This document shows, one piece after another, positions 1 through 11,634 of a stretch of DNA of 64,000 nt. A model generated the notes under the pieces. That model did not search any database. It worked only from the letters and a program-made list of their open reading frames with translations, and was not told the DNA's origin. Source of the DNA: Crossaster papposus. Lineage: Eukaryota; Echinodermata; Asteroidea; Velatida; Solasteridae. Numbering within the stretch: the first letter of the stretch is position 1; each line of letters starts with the position of its first letter. The stretch spans positions 2,391,124 through 2,455,123 of the forward strand of contig JBAIAA010000021.1 in the NCBI GenBank assembly GCA_037893245.1. Direction: 5' to 3'. The position numbers and the translations under genes are program-made.

Positions 1-636
1 AAAATGTATTGCACTATTTTGTTTCCGTCCTTACCGAGAATGTATTGGAAATTTACCGAGAGTTTAGTAAAATTCACCACACTATCGGTCATTTGTTACG
101 TTATCGGTTAGTGATACAGTATCGGTCAATTTGTGTGATTACCTGTTGGTGAAACATTATCTGTGGGTTACTATATTATCAGTTGTAACAACTAGTTTTG
201 AAATGAGAGAGACATGATTTTGAAAAGAACCAGATTAATTTGTACATCTGCAGGCCTCAACCTCTACAGCGGCCACCAGCGGCCATTGCCGCGATGCCCC
301 AGCGAATTGCCGTAAAGCCCCTTGAAAAAAACACGTACCTTACGGCCACTTGGCCGTCGTGCCCCTTTTCATTGATTCCATTATATTATGTAATCGAAAG
401 TGTTATTAAAAATAATGTTAACGTTGTGACCCATTACGAAGATCAAATTGTTTTGACGTATAAACATGTAGCGTACGCTCTTCCGCGCACTAGTTTTCAT
501 AAATGCTGCTTGCGCCATGCATCGCGCAAGTTCTTGCAGAGGAGAACGTGGCATGGAAACCATATCAAACGTAGTTGAGTTGTTTACTACTAAAAACACG
601 GTACCAGACTACTCATGTATAGAATGGCCAAAAAGA

Positions 637-805
637 ATTCGCGATTAACGCAAAACAATATGGTGGACCAAGTCTGCGCAGGCGCGGCGTGCAAAGCTCG
701 TAGCACCGAACAACATAGGGCACTAGCAGAGCGCCCTCTGTTGTTCGGTGCGACGAGCTGTACACGCCTGCGCAGACTTGTTCCGCCATGATGTTTATCG
801 CGAAT
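637..805. repeat. Foldback (hairpin) MITE, 169 bp
   Basis: The ends are inverted copies: ATTCGCGAT at 637-645 pairs with ATCGCGAAT near 797-805. Moving inward, CAAGTCTGCGCAGGCG pairs with CGCCTGCGCAGACTTG and ACCGAACAACA pairs with TGTTGTTCGGT. The arms are about 70 nt with scattered mismatches around a short GC-rich centre. There is no coding capacity. A single-hairpin MITE is the simplest reading; the superfamily is unknown. Confidence 0.7.
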
Positions 806-1489
806 ATTTTTAATTTTTTTTAACGCAGATTTAGAGACAAATTACACCAGACGGAACCACAGAAAAGTCCTAATTATGGCGAAATATCGATGCGCTATAA
901 TAAATGAACCTGCATGCCGAGTTCGAGACCGAATGATTTCCATGAAATTGTTTTTGCACTGATGGTTGCGGGGCCAGCCGGCCATAGACTAGGGCTAGGC
1001 ATAAACATGCACGTTTGCATCTAGGCGAATGATATGGCGTTTAGGGAATTCGTTTTCAATTTTCATAATCATATTTACGTTTACATCTAGACCAATTATT
1101 TGGCTTTTTGCTTCTTCTTTTTTTTTGGGGGGGGGGTCGTTTTAAATTTTTATAATCATAATTATTTATAAGAATATCTTTTTTAAAGAATTTTATATTC
1201 AACTTCAAGGTTGAATTTTCTGAAACAGCGGATTTTGTTGAGCCTTGAGGTTTTTGGAAGGGGGGGAGGGGGGGGGGGGGTCGACTCTGAGACTTGGGGC
1301 GGTGGAGATCCGGGGATGAACAAATAACACTTTGAAAATGGCCTTGGTGCCCTTTAGGTTGGCCTTGGTGCCCCTTTCATTTTTGGAGCCTTTGAGGCCA
1401 AGTGGCCTTGACCCTCTGAAGCTTAAGGTTGAGGCCTGCATCTGGACATCATGTACACTGACGTATTTTTACCGGCAAACCAACTCTGG

Positions 1490-1560
1490 CAAGCTCCTAG
1501 ACCGTAGACTACACAAGTAAGCAGAAGGTAGCGGGTTCGAATCCCACCAAACTTGTGAAT
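1490..1560 (+). repeat. tRNA-like SINE fragment
   Basis: A near-perfect RNA polymerase III B box, GGGTTCGAATCCCACC, occurs at about 1533-1548, preceded by a weak A-box-like stretch. No cloverleaf fits well enough for a tRNA gene. A tRNA-derived SINE relic is the likely identity, and its ends are undefined. Confidence 0.4.
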
Positions 1561-1622
1561 TGTTCTAGCAATCACCCAGGCAACATACCGGTATGTTGCA
1601 GAAGGATTTGGGATGGTTAGGG

Positions 1623-1858
1623 TTAACCAGTTCACGCCGGGATTACATGTATTTAAACATTACCGAGCCGAGGCGCGGATTTATTTTAACGAAACTTGAT
1701 CCGAGGCGGGTTCAGGCCGATGTCATTTCCGACCTTGCTCGCTGCTGACAGGCATTTCTGGCCTCGCTCGTGAAATGTTTATGCGTCATTTGTTTTGAAT
1801 CTGGGGAAATCTTTGCGTGTATACATGTACTGTACGTCCTCCGGTGCGAACTGGTTAA
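1623..1858. mobile_element. TTAA-flanked MITE family 1, full-length copy
   Basis: The element is bounded by TTAA with terminal inverted repeats close to CCAGTTCGCGCCGG (here CCAGTTCACGCCGG) and CCGGTGCGAACTGG. The interior shares ACGAAACTTGATCCGAGG, TTTCTGGCCTCGCTCG and TTTATGCGTCATT blocks with the copies at 6403, 8386 and 56997. It is non-autonomous, with no ORF. TTAA target specificity points to piggyBac- or Kolobok-type mobilisation. Confidence 0.85.
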
Positions 1859-2268
1859 ATATATAATTGAAATCTCCATGTCCTTGCCAATTTGTTGTGT
1901 GAAGCAATGCCATGAAATTGGGCCCAGGTCTTTATTCTAAGTTTTGTTTTGTTTTGTTTTGTTTTTAGGAGTCATTTATACGGACATGCGGACCTCACTC
2001 TATCAAGCACAAGTGGTTCAAGGGTGCTTTCAGTAACCTCAACATGTACGACAAAAACCTGCCTCCCTTCATGTGTTGCATGGATGTCGAGACGTGGGGA
2101 CAGATACTAGAAATGGAGCTGAGCCGATAATGACCAGCGATTACCTGATAAGAAGGGCAGTTGAATCTGTGCAGGCACGATGGAGGGACGCTTACATGTA
2201 TAAGAGCAAAGTGAGGTGCCTTTAGTGTCACACTCAATAGCACTAACGCATTCATAAGTACCAGTATA

Positions 2269-2672
2269 CAGGGTGGTCTAAAAAAAAAACCCAGAACAGC
2301 CCATTTTCAGTACTCTCTGACCAGAAAAACTAGTTCGGATAGACAGGAATCTTTCTAGATGAAAAATGATACCAATTAAGATCACCCGATTCGGTCCAGT
2401 AGTTTTTATTTTAGGGACCTTTTTCTGGAACAGAGTCAGTGGTCAATTTGACAGGCTTTTCATTGCTGTCGCGTTTCTGTTGATCACCTGTCCAACTGAC
2501 CCCCGACTTTGTTCCAGAACCATAAAGGCCTTGAAAATGAAAAATACTGGACCAAATCGGCTGATCTTGGTATCATTTTTTACCTAGAAAAATTATCTGT
2601 CTATCCAAACAAGTTTTTCTGGTTGGAGGGTACTAAAAAGAGGCTGTTCTATTTTTTGTTTAGACCACCCTG
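2269..2672. mobile_element. Tc1/mariner-like palindromic MITE, 404 bp
   Basis: It begins CAGGGTGGTCTAAA and ends TTTAGACCACCCTG and is flanked on both sides by TA (2267-2268, 2673-2674), the mariner target site. The two halves are inverted copies over about 190 nt: GAAAAATGATACCAA on the left matches TTGGTATCATTTTT on the right, and TTCTGGAACA matches TGTTCCAGAA. The open frames across it are by-products of the palindrome. Confidence 0.8.
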
Positions 2673-3340
2673 TATTTCAAGTCAATTGAAAAGTCTGGTT
2701 ACAGTTCTTTGGTACGGTAGAGTTGGTGACTTAACCTGTCCGGACTGTATGACTTGTGATTGACTTGTATCTCATAGAATTAAAAAAAAAAAAATTTAGT
2801 AAATTTAGTACAATACTAAATGGTGCAGGACCAATTTCCCAAATTGTGTGAACAAAATATGTTGTGTACAGCTTGCTTTGTTAGCAATGCTTGAAAACGA
2901 AATACACAGTAAAGTACGAGGACTAACAGTAACAGCAAAATACATGTAGCTTCAAATTGCTATTCCTATTTTTGTGTATTTTTTGGGGGGTAATTCAACG
3001 GCTAAAATAAAATATGAAAAAAATCAAACCTATATGTAAATAGTATCTGCACATCTGTGTATTACCACATGGTTGAAGAAATAACAAATTGTATTGTCGT
3101 TTAGCCCTACATGGGAATTGTGGGTACAGTATTTCTTATTTCAAGTCAGTTAAGAAGTATATTTTCACTGTTTTTTTAATTATTTTAACATCCCATACAA
3201 ATATGATATATAAAGATTAGCTAATATATAACGATTGTTGAATTTGGTCAAGAATTTGTCCAAGTTTTGATTTTCTGCAATTTTTATTTTTTATTTTAAA
3301 TTATTATGATTTTGTTAATATTTCAATTTCGGGCATGTCT

Positions 3341-3930
3341 ATCATCCTGAGCCAGGCGAATTTAACAGGCTATTCTTGAATTATCACCCTCAAACCCTGC
3401 GGACATTCGCAACAACCAATTTTAAACAAGTTGGCCAATACATGTACATGATATGAAGGTCCACCCCTGGTTAAATGACAATTTCTACCACCTATACTTA
3501 ATTTTATTGGCATTTACGTAGGTTTTCAGTCTTATATTTTTCTTATTTTGTATAAAGTATAATAGCAAAGCTTTATTTCACGTTCTTTACGTTAATTTCT
3601 ACAATTATTCTGATTAATTTTAATTTGTACGTGGGAAGATGAAAATTTGTGAGAACACCTCGGATGTCCAAGCGAATAGACCAATAGAAATGCATGTTGC
3701 GGAAGAATTTCGGGAAGATCGGGTGAAAAAGCCCGGATGTTTTGACAGATCAGCTGATGATGGCCGACATGTTTGTCGCTTGAGATTGGGTTGCATGCCT
3801 TATTTTGTTTGCAACGCAGGCTCTGATTGGACACATGGATCTTTGCGCCAGATGACTACAGATCTTGCCCAGTGTCCGCAGGGCTTTGAGAGCTGTTACC
3901 AAAGCTCGTAAAAGCTTGGCTCAGGATGAT
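3341..3930. mobile_element. Element with inverted ends ATCATCCTGAGCCA
   Basis: ATCATCCTGAGCCA at 3341 is inverted as TGGCTCAGGATGAT ending at 3930. The 590-bp interior includes a 90-codon open frame (3639-3911) with no recognisable domain. The target duplication is unclear, so this is a plausible but unproven DNA transposon derivative. Confidence 0.4.
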
Positions 3931-4159
3931 GTATATTGGCCTTTTTTTTAGTTAAGGTTACATAATTTAAAATATGTACAGTACATTGCCATTTATTTTA
4001 AAAATAAGTAAATAAAAGCATTTTGTGAAAACAATATTATTAGTGTAAAATATTACTTTTTTGAAGTACTTTATGAACTTTAAAAGTTCTGTAAAATTGT
4101 AACTTGGAAGTACATGAACATGTAGGTACATGTACTGTACCGGTAACTTTAATAACCCT

Positions 4160-4520
4160 ATTTGTAATTCATCAAAATCCATTCCCTGTTTTGGAGGAGT
4201 TTGGCAGATTCAGGATACCTCAAAATTGAACAAACTGGTTGATTCTGATGGATTCAAGATTTTACTGCAGGATTGTGCAGTACTGCAAAATGGATTTCGA
4301 GGTGATGGATTTTGAACACTGCAAAATATTTGTATGCAAGCATGGTATCCTGAATCCGTCAGAAACCGCCATCATACTTTTGCTGGCGGATTGTTGATGG
4401 ATTCAGGATTTCTCCCGAATGTATACTGTAGGATTCTGATGGACTCGGGACACCAGCAGTTTTTGCATGACAAACTTGATGGACTTTAGAGGATTCAGGA
4501 CGCTTTCTAGTAAAAGTACT
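4160..4520 (+). repeat. Degenerate GATGGATTCAGGAT repeats
   Basis: Variants of GATGGATTCAGGAT recur irregularly about six to eight times (for example near 4247, 4396 and 4487), with some inverted copies such as ATCCTGAATCC. There is no coding signature. Confidence 0.5.
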
Positions 4521-4577
4521 CAAGGGGTTGTTTTGGGATTTTTCAGCCATGCTTTGGTTTGTTTAGCAAGGGAAACA

Positions 4578-5190
4578 TTAAAGGTAGTATACCATTTGCA
4601 GTTATCGAAAATATTTACTACCGAATTATTCAGAATGTTTTACTCATTTGAAAGTAAATAATGATTCTAGGCATCCAGCAAAATAATTGCACTAGATATA
4701 CTGTAATTATTCTGAAAAATATAATTTGATAAAGAAAAATTTGCGATCGCCTGACGGCGATCGCGAAAAAAACAAAGATAACATAAGAACAACTGCCCAA
4801 CGCCCGTTAAAAACAAACGCTGTTTTTCATGCTTTTCTCGGCATTCATAATTTTAAAACTTCGGACAGGTCAGTTAACCAGTTCGCGCCGGATGACGTAT
4901 ATAAACGCAAAAATTCCCCCAAATTCAAAACGGACGACGCATAACCACGCCAAGTTCAAGTTCGGAAATGTATGTCAGCAGCGCACAAGGCCGGAAATAT
5001 GTGGGTGTGCTTCCCGGCACTATCAGCCTGAAAACGCTTCGGATCGAGTTTCGTTAAAAATAATCCCGTCCGTCGGCTCGGCGATGTTAAAATAATCCCA
5101 GGGCGAACTGGTTAAACGATATTTACTATGAAATACAACCTCCCATTAATGATAATTCAAGCAATTACCAATGGTGTATCCTACCTTTAA
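4578..5190. mobile_element. TTAA-flanked MITE family 2, interrupted copy
   Basis: The left end is TTAAAGGTAGTAT..ACCATTTGCAG and the right end is CCAATGGTGTATCCTACCTTTAA. It matches the copies at 19987-20339, 22092-22459 and 22673-23104 throughout, except that 242 bp of family 1 (4874-5115) is inserted at the internal sequence CAGTTAAACGAT. With the insert removed it is about 370 bp, the same as its relatives. It has no coding capacity. Confidence 0.85.
4874..5115. mobile_element. TTAA MITE family 1, nested inside a family 2 MITE
   Basis: The full-length copy runs TTAACCAGTTCGCGCCGG ... GGGCGAACTGGTTAA. It splits the host repeat exactly at TTAA: the host reads CAG-TTAA on the left and TTAA-ACGAT on the right, while uninterrupted host copies at about 20250, 22370 and 23050 read CAGTTAAACGAT with one TTAA. 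That directly shows duplication of a TTAA target. Confidence 0.9.
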
Positions 5191-6346
5191 TGCACAACTT
5201 CTCTTTTGGAAATAGCCTATAATTATGACTTGGAAACTTCACTGTTTCTGCCACTTCGTATGGTGCTATTGTGAAATCCTGTATAATAATAGATAATTTG
5301 CAGACCATTAGGCTAATCAATCTCTATATTAAAGTTATAATGGGGCTATGTTAAAAATGCATGGTATTAAAAGTGAACTTTTACATTTGTACACCCAACA
5401 GATATAAATGTTAAGAGTACACAGTTCCACTGTGCAACAAATCTCTGTTTACTATAAGAAACGTGCCTCACTAACGATGAAAACCTATTGTTACTTGGCA
5501 CTAAATCCATTATTCAGTGTTGGGGAGGGGCCTTAATGTTTCGGATATCGGCTTTCAAATTTAAAATACATATATATGTAAAGATATAATATCTAAAGAA
5601 TAAAATATTTTAATCCAAAAATTTATTTAAAATTCAAATTATATGAAGACTATTTTAATGCCAGAATAAGGATAACATTTGGTCTCCCAGTTTTAATTGG
5701 TTTCTGGATATTTGCATTTTGTAAATTTTGCGACAAAAAAGTAACTTAAAAAAAATCTTATTAGTTATTGAAAAATGAGACAAAGACAATGTTGTTCTCC
5801 TGGTAATCTTTCAGAGCCTTTGTTTTCTTTATTCGTTGCAAAAATAAATGTACAAAAATATTCTTGAAAGTATTTAACTGAAAGGTAACAATTACCAATA
5901 CATTTTGTTCCGAACATAAAACTATATTATGCATATAGATAAGAATTAAATGCAAGTAATATTCTAAATATTACCAGTTATTGTGTATTTTATTGTGATC
6001 CTGATGATGATGAGAAAGACGTAGGCTGTAGAATGATCAGCTCGTTTTCCCATACAGATAGGTTTAATGTCAGATACTCCGACTAAGAAAGACTGGTACC
6101 AGTACATATATTTTGTGGAACAAAAGACCACTAGTGATACACTGTATGGTGACTGCAGTGGTATCATTATGCAGCAAATGATGTAGGGTTATCGCATCTG
6201 AAATTTAGAAAGATTAGCTGCTACCAGTTTGTGGACTAAAAGACAATCAGTGAACAGTTTCGTGGTAACTGCAATTATCGTTGTTGTGCTGCCATGACGG
6301 TCAACATAACAAATTAAATACCCTGGCACTATATGGCTGAATAGTG

Positions 6347-6770
6347 GTATACCCAGCACAATATGTGGCAGAGGGGTACCCCCATCTTATCCCTATACAC
6401 ACTTAACCAGTTCGCGCCGGGATTATTTAAATATCGCCGAGCCGAGGGGCGGGATTATTTTTAACGAAACTCGATCCGAAGCGTGTTCAGGCTGATAGTG
6501 CCAGGAAGCACACCCACGCATTTCCGGCCTTGCTCGCTGCTGACAGACATTTCCGAACTTGAACTTGGTGTGTTTATGCGTCATCCGTTTTGAATTTGGG
6601 GAAATGTTTGCGTTTATATACGTCATCCGGCGCGAACTGGTTAACACTATTGTTACCTAACACATCCCCCCTTGAAACCTTAAAAGAATTCCTAAGATTC
6701 TAGGGACACAATGGTTAACACAAAAGAGGGGGGGGGGGGTTTCTCTGCCACATATCGTGCTTCATATGAA
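6347..6770. repeat. Inverted-end repeat interrupted by a TTAA MITE
   Basis: The ends AGCACAATATGTGGCAGAGG and CTCTGCCACATATCGTGC are inverted. The body CACATCCCCCCTTGAAACCT..GAATTCCT..ACACAATGGTTAACACAAAAGAGG is the inverse of 55318-55504, which has no insert. The extra 242 bp here is the family 1 MITE at 6403-6644. Confidence 0.75.
6403..6644. mobile_element. TTAA MITE family 1, full-length copy
   Basis: TTAACCAGTTCGCGCCGG at the left and CCGGCGCGAACTGGTTAA at the right form perfect 18-bp inverted ends including the TTAA. This is the cleanest copy in the window. The empty-site relative at 55 kb reads CACTCAACACTATTG (inverse strand) where this locus reads CAC-TTAA[element]TTAA-CACTATTG. Confidence 0.9.
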
Positions 6771-8385
6771 TAGTGGAGCTTCCCTACGGTATGTATGGGA
6801 GCAAGTACAGAAAGAAAAGTAGGCAAGTAAGCAAAACGTTTATTTTAATGAGAATACATAAGCAACAAATGGTGGATTATAATTGCAGTGATGTTGTAGG
6901 GAAGGGGGAGGAATGATATAGTTAATGTAATGGAGCACTGTGGATGGGACTCGACTCGCTGATCATTGTAGCATATTTTGCCCACAGCAGCTGATTTTTC
7001 CGACCCTAACAATTTTGCTAACAAATATGACAACATTGGTAAAAGCCGTGGCCACACCCTGGTTTTCTAAACTAGTGAAGTACATGATAATTTATTGCAC
7101 CAGAAATCCATCCTCAAGTCTAGTACAGCTTAAGACTTAAAGGCCAAGTGTACTTTTGTTTACACCTTAAATTTTGTTTTCTTTTGCGAGATACCATTTC
7201 ATGTGAATCAGTTTTTGGTACTATCCCTTACGATCCCGATCTTTACTTTAACTCCAATTCCCTAGTGTAATTTACTAGGAACCGATACCCATCCTGGCAA
7301 ATACCAACACCCCATGGCAAACTGTACACACAAACTGTTGGACTGATTATGGAGGCATGCCTAACCCTGTGTAAAAGACAATCAGTTTAGGGGGTCTAGT
7401 ACCCATCCTAACAGATCTAACAAAAGTGCATGGTGTAATGTTGAAATGAAGATTGTTAGGGTGAAGCAAGACTTTCCTCACTAAATCAGTAGATTCTACA
7501 TGCTTTACAAAAACAAGCAGGAATTCGTGCAAGAGCCGCGCTGTTGGTGACTAAAATTGCCAAAATCGTACATGCCTTACAGCCAGAAAGTACTTGTTCC
7601 CTGTGGGAATTCCTGTTTTATTAGACCTTTGTTGCAGTGTGGTTCAGACCGAGTCTGATAAAGTTAATATCATGAGCCAGATTTGCCTGTGTCCCTGTGG
7701 GACTGAAACTTTAAAGACCTCAGTGCAACAGTGGCCCAGACCAGAGAATGTGAAAAGCTTTAACATAGGACTGTGAACAGAGTGGTTTTCGAATGTCAAA
7801 TTTTGCACATCATCCTCAATATCATCTAAGAAGAACATCAAGCTCTTATAAAGCCCTGTGTGCAACACGGCTAAAAATACAATTGTTTGGTCAAAATATC
7901 AAAAACTGCCGTTGAAGGGAAATGTCTTGGAATGTTTACTTTATTATTAGCTATATTCCACAAACCATTGCATGTTCAGACACCAGGGAAATATCAATAC
8001 ATTAACATACATGTGTAGCCATCTACAAATCTAAATACAAAAGTCCATACAAAATACTTTATCGTGGAATACAAAATCAGTTCATTTGAAACAAATCTTA
8101 AGATCTGACTAGGCACATGTGACTAGTTGTGTGATAAAAAGTTGTGACTAGTCGACTAATAATTTTGACTAATTATCATTTATTTATCCAGTAATACCTC
8201 TGGTTATTGTCCACACAGTGCAGACGAATTAAGGACTTGCCCACATCCACCCAAGGTTTTTTCCCCTTTTCTGAAAAAGGGCTTTAGAAGCAAAATGGGG
8301 TTATGAAGAGGAACACTCGAGGGAATCACCATTGAAAATTCAGGTTGAATGAATTTTCACTGTGCGAGTAAAACAATTATTTTTT

Positions 8386-8638
8386 TTAACCAGTTCTCGT
8401 CGGATGCCGTGTATACATGTACACGCAAACTTTTTCCAGAATTCAAAATGAATGACGATAAACATGTGCAAGGCCGAAAATATCTGACAGCGAGCAGCTC
8501 ACAGCGAGCAAGGCCGGAAATATCAGGGTGTGCTACCCACAGATGCCGGCCTGAACCCATCTCGGTTCGAAGTTCGTGAAAAACAGTCCTGCGTCTGAGC
8601 AAGTCAATGTCAAAATAATCCAGGCGCGAACTGGTTAA
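8386..8638. mobile_element. TTAA MITE family 1 copy (opposite orientation)
   Basis: TTAACCAGTTCTCGTCGG at the left and GGCGCGAACTGGTTAA at the right, with the same internal blocks (CAAGGCCGGAAATAT, GGGTGTGCT, TGAACCCATCTCGG). It is more diverged than the 6403 copy and contains an extra repeat of CAGCGAGCA. Confidence 0.85.
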
Positions 8639-9134
8639 CTACACAAATACAAATGAATGTCCACACCAGAGATGTAATTAAGGTGGGTGCTGTGACACCT
8701 ACCTGATCTAAGATATTGTAGAATTCAAAATCTGTTGGTCTACGAACAATACAAACCCGAGAGGTGGCCTGTAAAAGACATACATGTAGTGGACATACAT
8801 GTAGTGAGCACGCATAGTGAGCATACACACAGACATTCCTTTTTATTTGTGTAGTTAAGAAAACATTGGCTAAATACTCATTTTTCTCACCTCCAGACAT
8901 TTTTTTTGAGCCCCACATTTTGATTCTGGGCCCCTCGATGTTCCCCTTTCATTTGTCTACAGACGACCCTAACCTCATATTTCCTCTAAAGCTCTTTTTT
9001 AGAATGGGTGAAACGGATGGACATGCAAGTCCACAATCCGTAACATCTTCCTTCATCCTGTGGACATCTTTTGTTTGCAGGTCTACACAAGGTATGTACA
9101 TGTAAGTTTTGTATACACATGCACACGCTGTATT

Positions 9135-9770
9135 GTAAACACCTTCCATCGTAGACCCCTATTGTCTCTTGTTTGTACTCTAATGTTTTTGGTAGGCCTC
9201 CCATAGGTTTTGTACACAATTTTCAATCGTGGACTTTCTGTCAATCGTGGACCCTATTGTCCTCTATTGTTTTACATTCACTATTTGATTGCAGATACAA
9301 ACTCACGCGCACACACAAAATGCAATTAATCTACCATACGTCCTACAAATTTACCCTTAACCTCTATCTTGTTCTTTACCCTGTCGAGACTAACAAATAC
9401 ATGTAGAAGACAAACAAGGTAATGTTATGGGTTAGGATATCTCTACAAAGAATGTTCTACACAAAGTCAATGGGGCAAGTACAGTAATTCTTTTGGTACA
9501 TAGCGTTATGGGGACAACCCATAGGGTTTGTGTGTAAACTGAAATCTCTCTAATCTCAAACTCAGAACACTCTAAAATTCTAAAATTTTCAGGATCACCC
9601 TAATTTGTCCTCTTCTACATTTTCTTTCATTATACCCTAACCCAATTTTACCTTGTTCTACCTTTACTGAACACCCAACGCGCTATGGGGACTCAAAAAT
9701 GTCCCCACTACTCGGTCTGTCTTTTCCAAACAAAAGAGCCTGTCCCCCTAACGCGGTGAGTGCTTACCCA
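9135..9770. repeat. Dispersed repeats shared with 51.98-52.23 kb
   Basis: CCTTCCATCGT.GACC..ATTGTC...TTTGTACTCT and the following CATA.GTTTTGTACAC.ATTT..AATCGTGGAC at 9145-9260 recur at 52083-52190. A second block with GGGGACTC.AA.ATGTCCCCACTA.ACTCGGTCTG at about 9686-9760 recurs at 51990-52050. There are no coding features. Confidence 0.6.
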
Positions 9771-9813
9771 GTAACAAAGGACGGAAGAATACCATAAGGT
9801 ATAAACAAAACAA

Positions 9814-10140
9814 ATGTTATGTTGGCGTAACGGGCCCAAAAAAATAGGGTAGGTAGGTCGGAATTTTTTCTTTTTTTTTCTTTTTTTCTTTTTCTACTCC
9901 CAGCAATGAAAATGATATGTTTTCTAATTGTTTCAGCCGGTAGTGATACACGATAGCGTGTCCAGGTTCAATATATACACAATCCACACACACAACAATG
10001 AGAAACGGTCAGAAATGGTTTCAAACGTATTTATAACTAGATTTATATAGATTTTAATCATTAAATTTCGTCCCTTGAAAAAAAAAATATCCAGGGTCGG
10101 CCGTATTTTTAGGGTCGGTCGGGTTACGCCAACATAACAT
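9814..10140. mobile_element. Element with inverted ends ATGTTATGTTGGCGTAAC
   Basis: Perfect 18-bp inverted ends: ATGTTATGTTGGCGTAAC at 9814-9831 and GTTACGCCAACATAACAT at 10123-10140. The 327-bp body is T-rich and carries GGTAGGTCGG and GGGTCGGCC-type subterminal motifs. It is non-autonomous and of unassigned superfamily. Confidence 0.65.
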
Positions 10141-10525
10141 TTTTTTTTGTTATGCCTAATCTCCACAAAGATACAAATTTGAAAATAATTAATCTACGTT
10201 CTACAAATAAAAACAATAAAAATCAGCAAAACAATACTAAATTATAAATGTTATCAGATTATTAAAGCAAAGCAACATCTATTCATGCACACAGTAGCCA
10301 AATTTATTACTGACAAATTATCAATGGAATAAATCTCTAGAGTAACATACGTTCCTATGAAAGCACCATCATGAAATGAATAAACAGTGAAAGTATACTT
10401 CATTTTTTTAAACCAATTTCCATCTTGCTGGAAACATGCTGTAAAGTGAAATTAGACAAAAGAAAATTAAGCACATGCAAAATATCAAAACCGTTTATAA
10501 TAAATTTAATTAGTATATAGTTCTC

Positions 10526-10590
10526 TTAACCAGTTAGCGCCAGGATTATTGCGACATTTACTTAGCCGAAGCGCGAAATTATTTTTGAAG
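10526..10590. mobile_element. TTAA MITE family 1, truncated left end
   Basis: TTAACCAGTTAGCGCCAGGATTATTG and AGCCGAAGCGCGAAATTATTTTT match the left 65 bp of the family. The sequence then passes into an A-rich run with no right terminus. Confidence 0.6.
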
Positions 10591-10736
10591 AAAAAAAAAT
10601 CAAGATTTTCTTATTGTTTAAAGCAACAAAAGTGTTCAAAATCTAGAGAATGGTGCTTGGCAAATAACCTGATAAAGTTTTATATCAGTAAATGCTGTAT
10701 ATTCCACAGGAAACCCCAATATTCTAAGATTACGTT

Positions 10737-10995
10737 TTTAATTCAAAATTTGCAGAGTCCCAATTTGAATTGTGGCCACAATCTGCATACGGGCCCATAC
10801 TCATCCAACCGAATGCAGCTATGTACTGTACCACTGAACCTACCAATAATAGCACCCATGCAAACAGGTGCGTCGTTCCATCATTTGCGTGCACCATTCA
10901 CAGATTTTAAACCAACTACAATTATGAACATTCCCAAAAATGCATCTTTGAGATGCGTCTTTGGAAATGACCCTTTTATTATTTTTGACAGCATG
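10737..10995 (+). repeat. Dispersed repeat shared with the GPCR upstream blocks
   Basis: AATTTGCAGAGTCCCAATTTGAATTG.G.CCACAATC, GTGCACCATTCACAGATT..AAACCAACTA and GACCCTTTTATTATTTT correspond to segments at about 40935-41175 and 62965-63195. This copy is more diverged and has no GPCR nearby, so the unit is a dispersed repeat that the GPCR blocks happen to contain. Confidence 0.55.
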
Positions 10996-11526
10996 CCAGA
11001 AGAAATAATTTTACAGCAAGTTTAGTGTCAATAATATTTTTACAACGAGTAAGCTTTTTCAATAGTTATTTGGTCTGTTACTTTTTGGATATACTGCGAA
11101 AGATTTAATTTGGAATTGTCTGGAATCTATTCGAGAGGGAGGGGCAGAGTTTTTTGCTACTATGAATTGATTCCTTAAACAAAAAGTAGAACCACTGTTC
11201 TGATTCAAGGTATAAACTACCGATTGTCCAATTTTGAGCTAGAGTTGACCAAGCCTTGTACAAAATAGGAGTGAAGGCGCGAAAGCGAACGGGAACACAA
11301 ATTTGTGACGTCAGCAGGTTTTCGCGCTGCGATTTCGAAAAAGTTGAACACAATTTCACTGCGGCAAGTCTTTGCAGCGATTGCTTCATGACGTCAAAAT
11401 TCGCATCGCATTCGCGTTAAGTATTAACTAGCCTTGAGCACATCCATTTCTTTAGACCAATGTGGAGGACTAGTCTATACATGTAATGTCCAATGGTTAC
11501 TTTCCTCTCTTGCATCCTGATGGTTA

Positions 11527-11634
11527 CTAGTGCACACTCTTCTTGTGATAGCCGTTGACGATCATATAGCGTGAGAAGATGATGTAGAGAACACGAAACC
11601 AGACAAACTGACTGGCGTGGGCACGCATTGCTCG
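11527..11634 (-). CDS. PIGL: PIGL exon 7 (terminal exon, stop TAG)
   Basis: 108 bp encoding [20 protein letters not shown] then [15 protein letters not shown] and TAG. The acceptor is TTTGTTTCAG|CGA. The [19 protein letters not shown] ending is characteristic of PIGL and confirms the gene's end. Confidence 0.92.
   Translation of the reverse strand, partial: RAMRAHASQFVWFRVLYIIFSRYMIVNGYHKKSVH

Larger units (their letters stand above)
1..11526. other. Gene-free, repeat-rich flank downstream of PIGL
   Basis: I find no supportable gene in this stretch. It holds the elements listed separately (foldbacks, TTAA MITEs, a mariner-like MITE, SINE pieces) in AT-rich DNA with homopolymer runs, for example G runs near 1130 and 1260-1280 and near 6727-6740. 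The sub-stretches 1-636, 806-1489, 1859-2266, 2675-3340, 5191-6346, 6771-8385 and 8639-9130 show nothing I can name beyond short palindromes such as TACATGTA. A 158-codon open frame at 10549-11025 lies inside a dispersed repeat and is not called as a gene. Confidence 0.6.

Noticed and set aside
1531..1548. tRNA genes at B-box sequences (1531, 16618, 21383, 32685, 39051, 41508, 58070)
   Set aside because: None has acceptor-stem pairing and a credible anticodon arm by eye; they are SINE or isolated B-box matches.
3639..3911. 90-codon plus-strand frame
   Set aside because: Lies within an inverted-end element; no domain and no splice or promoter context.
10549..11025. 158-codon open frame on the plus strand
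   Set aside because: It begins inside a truncated MITE and runs through a dispersed repeat shared with 41.0 and 63.0 kb, whose other copies are not open in this frame. No domain was recognised.
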